From: Prorocentrum cordatum
Taxonomy: Eukaryota > Sar > Dinophyceae > Prorocentrales > Prorocentraceae
Assembly (NCBI GenBank): GCA_963575745.1
Contig: CAUYUJ010017787.1
Location: forward strand, 62,001-126,000
Direction of reading: 5' to 3'
DNA length: 64,000 bases
Shown here: in pieces, positions 10,324 through 20,800 of the stretch
Layout of the letters: every line of letters starts with the position of its first letter
How positions within the stretch are numbered: the first letter of the stretch is position 1
Translations under genes and position numbers: made by a program
Notes under the pieces: generated by a model
Databases searched by the model: none
What the model was told of the DNA's origin: nothing
Seen by the model: only the letters and a program-made list of their open reading frames with translations

Positions 10324-12701
10324 ATGGATGTGGGCTTCCTGGGGGCGCACCTGATGATCTTGGTTACGGGCGGCGCTCTTACGGTCCAAGGGGCACTTGG
10401 CTGGCTGCCATTCGGGCGCGGGGGACATGAGGTCCCAGCGCCGACGCCGCCAGCCCTGCCCGGGCCGACAGCGCCGCCGGCAGGCGGTGGGGGCGAGGCA
10501 AGGGGCGAGGACCGCCCGCCAAGCCCGCGCCTGCAGGGGGAAAGGGGCGAGGGCCGCAGGCCAAGCCCCCGGGGACGCCGGGCGTCCCACCGCCGCCGCG
10601 GTCAGGGTCGACTACAACGACCACGACCGCGGGCCCCGGGCGCGTAGGCGAGGGCGAGCCCACAGGCAGTCCAGCTACGCCGGCATACGGAGGTAACAAC
10701 GAGCCCACGGGCGCGCCTGGGCAGCCGTCCGCCCCGGGAAACCGGACGGGCGATGGTGAGCCTGACCTGCCGCGTGGGCTGGACGGGTATTGGGGGTGGA
10801 GTGGTTGGGTCCCGCACCTGCCCTATTGGTGGGCTGGCCGGAACGTACCCCCACCGCCGCCGCCGCCACCTACCCCGCCCCCGGAGGCGGGGCCGGGTCC
10901 CGGTTGGGGCTTCGCAGCCTGGGTCTTCGAGTTCGTGGGCTACGGAGCGTGGGTAAGCTCCCCCGACCACCTGGGCACGATCCGCACGAGTGGCGGATGG
11001 ATTGGATCCGCCGTCGACCGCCTGGGCGTTAAGATGCTTGGGTACTGGTGGGAGACCGCGGTCCTATGCTTTGCCCTAGGCATCTTCACGTTCGTGTTGG
11101 GTGCCCTGGCCTTCATCATCAACACCGCAGCCCTGCCTATGCTGTGGGCTGCCGGGGGACTCCGCTGGGCGTGGTACCAGATTACCCGGTGCTGCCAGCG
11201 ACGCGGAGGCGATGGGCCCGGCGCCCATCTTCCCCCACCCCCTCCGACCCCCTTGATGGTGCGCTGGCGCGGGCCGGGCTTGGGCGGCGTGGTGGAGACA
11301 GAGTTCTACACAAAGGGGGTCCGCGGCCGAGGGACCAATCGGGCGTACAACCACGTGCTGCTGCGTAAGCACGGGCAGGTGGCCCGCATCAGCTGCAACT
11401 TCGCGGACCGGTGCCGATTGGACCGCCACGGGCTCAACATCAAGATCGGGCAGGTCCTGGGGTGCACCAGTCGCAAGTGGCGGCTGAACCTCGAGGAGAC
11501 AGGGAATGTGCATCTATGTCGTGCTGTCGAGTGCGCCTCCTGTCCAGTGGCGCATCCCATGCACGTCGACCAGTACGCGGCATTGACCACACACAGATCG
11601 TGGACTTGGCTGAGCACGGAAGGGCCACGGCCTGCCGGGCAGTCGGCGTGGGACTCCGGAAGGTATTCGGGGACGTCAAGTGGCTGCTTTGCTCACCCTG
11701 GTCGGTACTCGGATGGCTGTGCCGGGGCCGGCCGGAGCCCCGCTACATCACCGACGACACGGGCTATCGCCGCCTGGACATCGATTCGGAAAGCGAGGTG
11801 GAGGCGGAGGAGCGCCCCTGCCAAGCCGCACAAGTTGGGGTGCAGCTCGCGGGTGGCGCACGCCCCCTCCAGCCGGAGGGGTGCGGCGACCGAGGGATGC
11901 AGGAGGCTACTGTCCTGCTACAGGAGGACGCGGAGGTGTCGGACGTTCCCCGGCCGGGGCATTGTCTCAATGCACAGGTGCACCTCTGCGCCCACCATGC
12001 GCAGAAGTATCGGTCTACCCTGTTCGGCCGCAAGTGCAGCCTCCCCACTTGTCTCCGCATGGCGAAGGGTAGCTGCGGGGGGGCCCCGATGTGCGGGGAA
12101 CATCTCCGACGGGACGAGGGTCGCACCGTGCGCGTCGAGGCGACGGTCCAACCTGGGATCCTCGGGGGCCTGCGCCGCCGCATGCGGGCGCGGGCTCAAA
12201 GCCCCGCCAGGGTGCGCGATTGGACCGCGCACGCTGCCGATGGGGTTGGCATTGCGGCCGAGCCGGTCTACCCCCCGCCTCTACCCCCCCCCGCTGCACC
12301 GCCACCGCCCGCCGTGGCCCCAGCTGTCGATGTGGAGCCCACGGGGGCGCAGGCCCTAACCTCGGGGCCGCAGCCGCGCCGCACACGCTCCGCGGAAGCT
12401 AGGGCCAGCGGACGCTCACGGTCTGCCGACCGCGGGGCCCCGGGCGATCGGATCGCCCACCACGGGTGGCTTCAGGAGCCCCTACTCGTGAAGGTCTGCC
12501 CGATACTCCCGGGCGACCCTCGGGGAGCCGAGGAGGCGTACGGCGCGCCCCCGGCGAGTCCTAGGTTTATTCTATTGGGGGAATGCGAGGGGCTCGACGT
12601 ACGGGGCACTGGCGGGGACGCCAGGCTTATCATCGGGACTAGCCTCGAGGGCGTCAGGGTGGAGGTCCCAGCCAGCGAGGTCGTACGGCACCCCCCCCCC
12701 G
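10324..12701 (+). pseudogene. Gag-like ORF1 of the retrotransposon, in three successive frames
   Basis: The coding signal starts at the ATG at 10324 (MDVGFLGAHLMILVTGG). It moves by -1 near 10500-10570 into a Pro/Gly-rich stretch that leads to 10935, by -1 again near 11595 at a CACACA run, and by +1 at ten consecutive C (12691-12700) into the next ORF. The second segment has a hydrophobic stretch encoded near 11050-11160 (TAVLCFALGIFTFVLGALAF and on), a plausible membrane helix, followed by CCQRR and Pro runs. The third segment has Cys/His-containing stretches (LCAHHAQKY, CSLPTCLRM, PMCGEHL) and a Pro-rich linker. No named family was recognised; gag-like is inferred from position. The frame changes may be programmed, errors or decay. 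Confidence 0.5.
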
Positions 12702-15700
12702 CTGGAGGACGGGCGCTACCCGATAGATTGGATCAATCGGCTGCTGTACGAGGTCCCCCAAGGGGCTCGGGAAGTGGGGTTGCGTGTCATCGCCCACCAC
12801 ATCCCGCGGGATCTGCTGGCGATGTTACGCCAGGAGCAGTGGGGCGGTGTGGACGTGGAAAGCGCGAGCGGCTGGAGGCGGCGCTACCTGACGAACACGG
12901 AGCGCCAGCAGCTGCAGCACGACCCGGTGCGCACACTCGGCCACCATCGGCGGGGTGGCGCGCAGGGGGCGCCGCCTGCGCCCGGGATGGAGGGCTTGCC
13001 CCGTCCCGCCCCCGTGGCGGCACTGTCGCGCTTAGCGGCGGCCGCCGCCGGCGTGGGCGAGGATGCCGAGGAGCCCGACCCGCTCGAAATGTTCATGGAC
13101 TCCTTGCGAGCCGAGGATCTCAAAGGACGGGGGGGCCAAGCGGCGGCTCTCAGTGCATTAGGTATGGCCGCGGACCTGCTCGGGGTTCCGCTTGATCAGG
13201 CGGAGCGGCAGCTGCGGCGGAGGGTCGCACAGGTGGCAGCGGCGGGCCCACTGGGGTCCGACCTAGAGCGCGCCCTCGCGGATCTGGAGGATGCGCAGCT
13301 GGAAGCGCGCGCGCGGGAGCGTGCTGCGGCCGCCGACAAGGTTCCCCTGCAGGGGAGCCTCTCACGTGAGGGTTCGCGGAGTCGCTCGGCGCGGGGGCGG
13401 GATCCCAGCCCGAAGCAGGGACCCCGACGCGAGCTCTTCGGTGCCATGCCCCCCATCCAACCCACGGGCCCACGACGGGGCTTGCTGGGTGATCGGGACC
13501 TGCTGGCACGCGATGGACGCGGGGGGGCCGCCCGTGGGGCCAATCCGCTCCTCGACGGGGCCTCGGTCCTTGGCCACCTCACTGGCCAGACGCCCCACGG
13601 GGGCGGCCTGGGTGGGGAGCGAGCTGGGGGTCCAGACGACGCCGGGGCGGCGGGCGCCCTGGGCGGGCTTACAGTCGAGGCCGAAGCCCAGATTATCGAG
13701 CGCCTGGATCGCCAGAACCGCCTCACTGAACGCCACGTCCTCGCCGCCGAGCGGCAGGCGCGGGCCACCGAGGGCGACAAGAAGGCCCGGGGCACCAGGG
13801 CAGGGATCGGTCGGGACGAGGAACTCGATCTTTACATAGCCCGGGGATGCAACACCTTCGTGGTTGAGGCCTGCGAGGGTATCACGGGGAAGGACTTGTT
13901 CGACTCACTCAAGCGCATGTGTGCGCACTCCAAGAGCACGCTCAAGACGATCGGGTTTCCCTGCCTGGTTACCAACCGTGTGGCACACGGCTACGCGGCG
14001 CTCGCCTTCGGGACGGGCCCTCACGACCTGGCGGTGGACGACTGCGTCCCCGCGCGTGACGAGGACTTCGATGGCTATCGGCTCCCTGTGGACGACAAGC
14101 TGGAGCCCCGCCAACGGCCCGCCACCCACATGGCGACCTGGTTCAAGAGGGCCCGGTGCGAGATCCAGATGTTCGAGTCCATCATAGGGGTCGCACACGG
14201 GGCGGAGCGTCGGCGATCGTTAGGGTTCTTGGAGGCGGCCTTCGAGAGGGACCCCTCGGAGTTCCCAGACCATTGGGTCAAGGATCTGTGGGAAGAGCTC
14301 CGAAGCACCTGGGTCGAGGAGTTACGGGAGCTGAGGCGTCGGCTCTGCCGAGAGCTCGACACCGAGAACCCGAGGAGGGAGGACATCAAGTATATCCTAC
14401 TCATGCCGGAGAACGGCTACGATTTGCCCCGAACGTTCGACCTCGGGGACCCGAACGCCTACTACCAGCAGGTGGTCGTGCCCCGGCGCAAGGCCGCACT
14501 CACGCGCCTTCTCAATGGGCAGCTGAACGCCCACCTCACGAAGCGACCGCCCAAAGCGGGAGGGAGCGAGGAAATGGGCGATCCCCGGCCCACGGCGCAG
14601 GGGGATGACAGGCCCAAGGCGGGGGCTGGGCCCCAGCCGAAGGCGGGGCCCAAGGCGGGCACCGGGGCCCCAGCGGGGACAGCCCCCAAGAGGGCGTACC
14701 CAGCGGGCAAGGAACTAACACGCCCGGAGCGGACGCGATCCGTGGCGCATGCGCCCCGCAATAAAGACAACGTCCCTATCTGCTGGGGGGCCACCACGCA
14801 CATGGGCTGCTCGCGGAAGGCTTGCGATTGCCCTAACTCCCATGACCCCATCAAGTCAACGCGCGGATTGGACTACTCGGTAGTCATGCAGCTCACGAGG
14901 CGCGGGGGGCTCCTTGGGACGCCCCGGATCGATCCCAAGCAGGTGGATGGGATGATTGCGCAGCTGCGCTCGCAAGCCAAGGCAGCCGAGGCCGAGAAGG
15001 TTGGCGAGGACACTTCCCCACCTGCTCCCCCTGACTCCCAGAAGGAAAAGGGCCGGGGCCGCGGCGGCGGCTCGCGAGCAGCGGGCGACCCGGGCCCGGG
15101 GCAGGCCCCGGACGACTACACCGCGCTCCAGCTTACCGCGATGGAATCCGACCTCCGGGAAGCGGTTAAGGGCCCCGACTTCGGATGGCTCGAAGACCAC
15201 GACCACCCGCGCGCGGCGGCCACTTGGGACGCCCAGCCCGCGGGTGATGGGCCGGAGCTTCGCCTCAAACTCATGCAGGAGCTCGAAGCCGAGGGCATCT
15301 TCGCACCTCTGAAGGGAGCCAGCGAGTACTTGCAGAGCCACGTGCGCGGGCGCGTCTTGGGGGCGCGCCTGCGCGGGGAGCGGCTTACTCTGGAGCGAGC
15401 CCTCGAGGAAGCCGTGGACCGAGGCCATCGGGGTCTCAGCAGCGAGGCAGCCGACCTGCATGAGGCGCTTAGCTGCGCCGCAGGATATGTCACCGAGGGC
15501 GGGGCCGAGGTTGGCCCGGTTGCGTGGGACCCCGGCGGGCTGATAGGCCGCGGGTCATATACCTTCTGGGACGGGGACACCCGCATCCAGTGGGACTTCA
15601 TCGACTATCGGGACCGCCTCGGCCCTACAGAGGAGATGGGCCAGGCGATGGGCCTGGAGGTGGGCGACACCGAGGAGCGGCAGTGCCTGCTACTGCACGT

Positions 15701-17822
15701 AGCTGCGGGGGTGCTCCTGCTACGCGCGGGCGAGGGCACAGGTGAGCCCAGCCCGGACGCGGTGCAGCAGTTGGCCGCGACGTATCGCCATGCACTATGG
15801 GAGGAGGCCCACGAGGCCCTGCGTGCCCTGGGCGACTCCCCGCCGTGGATCACGGCCCTGGAGGCCGATGTCCGCTCCTACGTCCACGATGCGGTGCACC
15901 CGCACCACGACAAGGACTATCGCTGCCTGGCAGCATGCCCTGTCGCCGACCTCGACGCCGTCACGCTCCAGGTGCACCGTGTCAACGGCAGTGGGCGCCT
16001 ATGCGTGGACCACCTAATGGGAACGGGCGTCGGCGCGGAGGATCACGTAATTCCGCTCCTGATCTGGCGCGGCCATATGCGCGCCTTGCGCCCACGCTCC
16101 CACGCGGAGGCGGCGGCCCTAGGCCAGCGCTGGGGGCACGCAGGACGCCTGTCCCGCGAGATCGTAAGTGTCGGCTGGCGCGAGATGCTCGATGAAGGCC
16201 CGGACGTTGAACCCACCGTCCCGGGCAAGAGCGCGCCCTGCACCCACTGCAAGGCAGCGGAAGGTCGGGCGGGCCGCGCAGTGGGACGCGCGCCGGCCTC
16301 GTTCGGGGAACATCCAGCCGACGTCCAGGCACGCCTCCTGGAGGCGAACGCGATGCCACTTCGACACGACCCCGCGTTCGCGTACGGTTTGATCGCCCAG
16401 GAGGTGTACGCCGGTTCGGGAAATTGGTCGGCCGCGCTTCGCGCCGAGGGCATCCGGGTGCTGGAACCGATCGAATATTACGACGACCCCCTCCGAGAAT
16501 CCGGCCCACGGCCGGATCATGATACCCTCGACCCAGCGGTCCGCGCGCGCCTACAGGAGGCCGCGCGGACCCCCATGGGCCCCGACGTGGCCAACGTTTG
16601 GTGCTGGGGTACCCCGTGTGGCTCGTACACCGACCTCGGGCTCATGGCCCAGCCGGGCGGGACCCCGCAGGGCACCCGCACGTGGGAGCACCCCGAGGGG
16701 GATGGCTCCAAAGAGTTCGAGCGCGTGGGTAACAGCCACACACAGTTCACGTGCGACACCTGCCGCATCCTACACGACGCTGGCAAGGAGTTTCTCATCG
16801 AGTCCTCCTGCCCCTCGGGCCGCTACCCCAAGATTTGGGACCAGGCCCCGATGCACGAGCTGCGTCGAGCGACGGGGGCCATGATCGTCCCGATCCACAT
16901 GTGCGCCTGGGGTAAGGCCCCGTCCGACGCGCCAGAGAGCCGCTATCGCAAGGGCAGCTGGTGGCTCGTCAGCCCCCGGCTGTATCTGCACGCTCTGTTG
17001 TTGGCGCGACGTTGCCCCCGTGACCACCACCACGTCGAGCTGAAGGATCACGTGCCGGGCTCGGGCATTAAGCGCACCAAGGAGGCGCAGGTTTGGGCCC
17101 CCCGCCTTTGCGCCGCGTGGGCAAAGGTGTTGAAAGGGGCCTATCACCGCTGGTCGGTGAGCCAACTGCGTCGGCAGTTGGCGCCTATATGGGAGGATGG
17201 CCCGGGGGCGTCCCCCAAAATCGCCCGGGCGGAGGCGCCCGGGCGCCTGCAGGGCGTCGACTTCACTGGAATCGAGCGCCTGCAGGCCTCAGGGGACGGC
17301 TCAAAATGCGGTAGGCTTAGCCCAGCCATGCACCGAGCATTGGCGGGGCTTCCTAAGCCCCCATTGGGCAAGGCACAGGGGGAGGTGAGTGCGGGCAAGA
17401 CTCGACCCCCTTGCGAGGATCCGGCCAGAGATATCGCGGAGGACCTCGACGGGTGCAGCCCGGCGGAGCTGGCCACGGTCTACCTGACCTTCTGCACGGA
17501 GCACCCTGAGTATGACCCCGAAGCCATGCGGACCCTGGTAGGGCTGGGGGATCAGCTCCTCCAGCGGACGGGGTCCCTGAAGGAAGCGGCCGCGCTGCTT
17601 AGGCGCGCGCGCCACGAGCGCCTAGGCAACCCCCTTCGGGGCGTCCTGGGGGACAAGGTGCGACGGTGTTTAAGCCGAGAGCACTTCGAGTACGTCCGGG
17701 AGCTAGCGGAAGGGGGAGCCTCCGCGCGGCGGGGCGCGCCGCGGAGGCGCGAGCGAGCCCACCGTACCCCAGCGTGCGAGCCCACATCGACGAGGCCTAC
17801 CAGAAGGTATGGGCGGATGTGA
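12702..17822 (+). CDS. Retrotransposon ORF2: gag-like region, CCCH zinc finger and C5-methyltransferase-like domain
   Basis: Open from the poly-C run. The first in-frame start-like codon is a GTG at 12774, so it is probably read by frameshifting from the ORF before it. Counted from 12774 (1682 codons): residues ~330-610 are a helical gag-like region; C670-x8-C-x6-C-x3-H690 is a CCCH finger; residues ~1010-1200 are unassigned. A methyltransferase-like fold follows: motif I EVYAGSGNW (~1210), motif IV WGTPCGSYTDLG with Cys 1282, a degenerate motif VI IESSCPSGRYPKIWD (~1342), then HMCAWG and YRKGSWWLV with a Cys/His-rich tail. The same kind of module is known from dinoflagellate and other retrotransposons that carry cytosine methyltransferases. 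It overlaps the next ORF by 157 bp in the -1 frame. Confidence 0.7.
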   Translation: MEDGRYPIDWINRLLYEVPQGAREVGLRVIAHHIPRDLLAMLRQEQWGGVDVESASGWRRRYLTNTERQQLQHDPVRTLGHHRRGGAQGAPPAPGMEGLPRPAPVAALSRLAAAAAGVGEDAEEPDPLEMFMDSLRAEDLKGRGGQAAALSALGMAADLLGVPLDQAERQLRRRVAQVAAAGPLGSDLERALADLEDAQLEARARERAAAADKVPLQGSLSREGSRSRSARGRDPSPKQGPRRELFGAMPPIQPTGPRRGLLGDRDLLARDGRGGAARGANPLLDGASVLGHLTGQTPHGGGLGGERAGGPDDAGAAGALGGLTVEAEAQIIERLDRQNRLTERHVLAAERQARATEGDKKARGTRAGIGRDEELDLYIARGCNTFVVEACEGITGKDLFDSLKRMCAHSKSTLKTIGFPCLVTNRVAHGYAALAFGTGPHDLAVDDCVPARDEDFDGYRLPVDDKLEPRQRPATHMATWFKRARCEIQMFESIIGVAHGAERRRSLGFLEAAFERDPSEFPDHWVKDLWEELRSTWVEELRELRRRLCRELDTENPRREDIKYILLMPENGYDLPRTFDLGDPNAYYQQVVVPRRKAALTRLLNGQLNAHLTKRPPKAGGSEEMGDPRPTAQGDDRPKAGAGPQPKAGPKAGTGAPAGTAPKRAYPAGKELTRPERTRSVAHAPRNKDNVPICWGATTHMGCSRKACDCPNSHDPIKSTRGLDYSVVMQLTRRGGLLGTPRIDPKQVDGMIAQLRSQAKAAEAEKVGEDTSPPAPPDSQKEKGRGRGGGSRAAGDPGPGQAPDDYTALQLTAMESDLREAVKGPDFGWLEDHDHPRAAATWDAQPAGDGPELRLKLMQELEAEGIFAPLKGASEYLQSHVRGRVLGARLRGERLTLERALEEAVDRGHRGLSSEAADLHEALSCAAGYVTEGGAEVGPVAWDPGGLIGRGSYTFWDGDTRIQWDFIDYRDRLGPTEEMGQAMGLEVGDTEERQCLLLHVAAGVLLLRAGEGTGEPSPDAVQQLAATYRHALWEEAHEALRALGDSPPWITALEADVRSYVHDAVHPHHDKDYRCLAACPVADLDAVTLQVHRVNGSGRLCVDHLMGTGVGAEDHVIPLLIWRGHMRALRPRSHAEAAALGQRWGHAGRLSREIVSVGWREMLDEGPDVEPTVPGKSAPCTHCKAAEGRAGRAVGRAPASFGEHPADVQARLLEANAMPLRHDPAFAYGLIAQEVYAGSGNWSAALRAEGIRVLEPIEYYDDPLRESGPRPDHDTLDPAVRARLQEAARTPMGPDVANVWCWGTPCGSYTDLGLMAQPGGTPQGTRTWEHPEGDGSKEFERVGNSHTQFTCDTCRILHDAGKEFLIESSCPSGRYPKIWDQAPMHELRRATGAMIVPIHMCAWGKAPSDAPESRYRKGSWWLVSPRLYLHALLLARRCPRDHHHVELKDHVPGSGIKRTKEAQVWAPRLCAAWAKVLKGAYHRWSVSQLRRQLAPIWEDGPGASPKIARAEAPGRLQGVDFTGIERLQASGDGSKCGRLSPAMHRALAGLPKPPLGKAQGEVSAGKTRPPCEDPARDIAEDLDGCSPAELATVYLTFCTEHPEYDPEAMRTLVGLGDQLLQRTGSLKEAAALLRRARHERLGNPLRGVLGDKVRRCLSREHFEYVRELAEGGASARRGAPRRRERAHRTPACEPTSTRPTRRYGRM

Positions 17823-20800
17823 CCTGGGGGATCGTCCTGGTGGCGTCCCAGGCGGCAGAGGGTTTTCTGACGGAGCTGGTGGAAGCCCCGCTGGGGAGGG
17901 TACCGAAGCAGCTACCGGACAGAACCTTATCGTCCGAAGGGCGTATGATCCATGCGATGCTCTCGGCCAACGCCGCCACACACAAGCGCGACCACCCGCC
18001 TGCCGTCCAGCCACGCCATCGGCAAGTGGCGAGGACGGCGGTATGGCATCGCGCGCGCCACCCCGGAGCGCGCCTCCTCTGCGCCAAGCGGGACGTCTCG
18101 CGGGCCTTCAAGTGGTTGGACATCGCCCCGGCGGACGTCGGGGACTTTGGCACCTCGTTACCGGGGGCCCACGCTGGCATCGAGGGGGACGTCAGGGTCG
18201 TTTACCTAGCCATGGTGTTTGGGTGGACGGGAGCCCCAGGCAATTACATGATGCTCGCCCTGGCGGCGAGGGAGCTCCACGAGAGCTATCGGCCTGGGGA
18301 GCCGCACTGGCACGACACCACCCACTTCCACTCGGAGTGGCTCATGGATGACCCTGTGGTGGTGGAGCCCGACATTGGGGTCCGACCGTGGATGGCCTGC
18401 GACGCATTGGATGCCTCCATACGTGAGGTGTTTGGGTCCGAAGCAGTGAACGTCAGCAAGAGGGACGCCGAGGGGGAGCCTTCCACCACGCAGATTATCT
18501 GGGGGCTCAGTATGGACTTCGAGCGCGAGCGAGTTGGACTCCCGGAGCCCAAGGCCATGAAGATGCGCTTCCTATTGGCGGAGCCGGAGCTGAGCTTCGG
18601 CTGCCGCATGGTCCGGCTGCGAACCGCGAGGGAGCTAAGTGGGCTCGGCCAGTTCTGCGCCTGCGCAGCTCCAGCCCTGAGCCTGGAGCTCCCAGCGGTC
18701 CACCGGATGCTGTCGGGTGACCCAGGTCAGGCCTACGTCCATCCGCCGGGCGACCCCGAGATGGTAGAGGCTGCGTGGGACGATTGGCACCAGACCTTGG
18801 ATTGGCTGCGCGTCTGCTTTGAGATGCCGGTCGAGGGTAACTTCGAGACCTCCTTCGAGGGCCTGCTAGGCCTTCGCGAGGCCCTCGCACTCCCGGGGGC
18901 GCTCGGCAAGCTGCGCTGGCTGGGAGGCGATGCCACCCTGGATCGGATCGGTGCGCTGGACTGGTCCTCGCGCGAGTACATCGTGGCGGAGGCGGCTCCC
19001 TATTTGGAGACGCTCCGCTCCGCCCCTGGGGTCACTTGGCAGGGGGAGGGGGAGATCATCGCGGTGGTCGAACTCCTCTGTCTGATAGCCTTGGCGGCCG
19101 AGAAGGGCCCGGACTGGTTCCAGCTGCTATTGCCGTACGTCACTGACAACAGCAATGTCAGCCGCTGGCTGCGACGCCGCCGGGCGCGGAACGCGGTGGC
19201 GCGCCACCTGCTTCGAGTCCTGGCCATGCTGGAGCTACGGTACAAGTTCCGGGTCCTGGACGGGCTTTACTTACGGACTTACCACAACGAGCTGGCCGAC
19301 TTCATTACTCGTGCCACGGTGGAGGAGGTACGCCAGCGGATGGCGGAGGCCGGATGGACCGAGCTGTCGCCGGCAGCTCCGTGGGGCGAGCTGGTGGAGG
19401 AGGCCGCCCAGCGCGAGCTGCGGATGCCAGGAGACGACGGGCCCTGGCGCGCGGCTGCACTCCAAGTCAAAGGAGCCCGGGAGGCCCTACCACGCTACGC
19501 CCCTCTGCAGGTCGAGGGGGCGCGGCTGCTGGAGGTGGGAACCGCGTGGCCCCCCTTTGGGGAGGCATGGGAGAGCCTCGGTGGGTCGGCGCTGCTAGCG
19601 CCGTGGGATGTCGGTGACCGATGGGACCCGGACGACGGGGACCACCCCGAGGACCCCGCTGGGGCCCCGCGGACCCGCTGGCTGTGCGTGTCACTATCGG
19701 AGGACCCCGGTGGACGTGAAGCGACGGGCCTGGAGCGGCTACTGATCACCACTCGGCCACTGGCCGTGCTGCTCGACGCCCCCGTCAACTACGCTGCAGT
19801 GCGACTAGGGGCGCGCTTACGGCGCCTTGGCTATGTGGCACTCTCCCCAGAGACGCGCCTACTGTGCACGCACTTCGGCGACGTCACGGCACGCGCGCGG
19901 GCGGTCCAGGTTTGGGGTTGCGGGGAACGGGTTCGGGCATCGGGCCCCGTACCCCCCCTGGGACAGCCCTGCGTGGAGCCACGCGGCCTCTGCCAGCTCT
20001 GGAAGGAGGCAGGGCGGCCACCGCTGGATGAGCTCCGCCTGGACCTCGACAACGGCACCTTGCTCGTGGACCCTCGGATCTCGACGACGGGGGATCGCAT
20101 GATGCCTTGGCCGCGGGGCACATGGCAGCCCGCGGGAGGCGGGCGGGCCCAGCGCGTGGTGATTCATGATCCGCGCGGGCCCTGCCATACGGCACGGGCG
20201 AAGCCCGACCCGTTGAAGGGCTATGCGAACACCCTGATCCTGGAAGGGTCCGAGGGCGGCTGGACCGCGCGAGCCCTGCACCCGAAAGAAATCTGGTGCG
20301 CCCAGGGGGGCACGGCGGAGCTGTGGGATGCCTTGGGCCTTGGAGGTATGCCGATCGCCGAGCGCATGCGGCAGGCCGCTCGTGCACTCCCGCGTCGCAC
20401 GGCCCGCTGGGTGCTCCAGTGGGCGGAGCGCCTGCTGAGGCAGGCCGTAGAGGCAGCGAGCGCAAGCGAGGCACCCGGGGCGCGCGCGGGCGTCGGGCCC
20501 GATCACGACCGACTCGCTAATGACGAGATGGTTAAGCTGTGGCTAAAGGCCTGGCTTCAGGCCCCCGATCGCCCAAGCGGGCCATTCGAGGCTGCGCTGG
20601 AGGCGGGGAAGACGACGGACGACGCCGCTCGGTTGGCGGACCAGCTCGACCCCCCTGCTACCGCGCGGTCCACCGCAGCAGGGGTGGACGGGGCAGGCGG
20701 GGAGCGGGTCGGGGCGGTGACCTTCGCTGTTCCGGAAGGCGCGGGCATGCCCAGGCCAAGCGCCGTGGACGGCGCGGGCGGCGCGGCCCCACCCCCGCGC

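Noticed and set aside
15890-16110. OTU-like protease domain in the long retrotransposon ORF (IPLLIWRGHMRALRP resembles the segment around an OTU His)
   Set aside because: No matching catalytic Asp-x-x-Cys segment was identified at the proper distance, so it is left unassigned.
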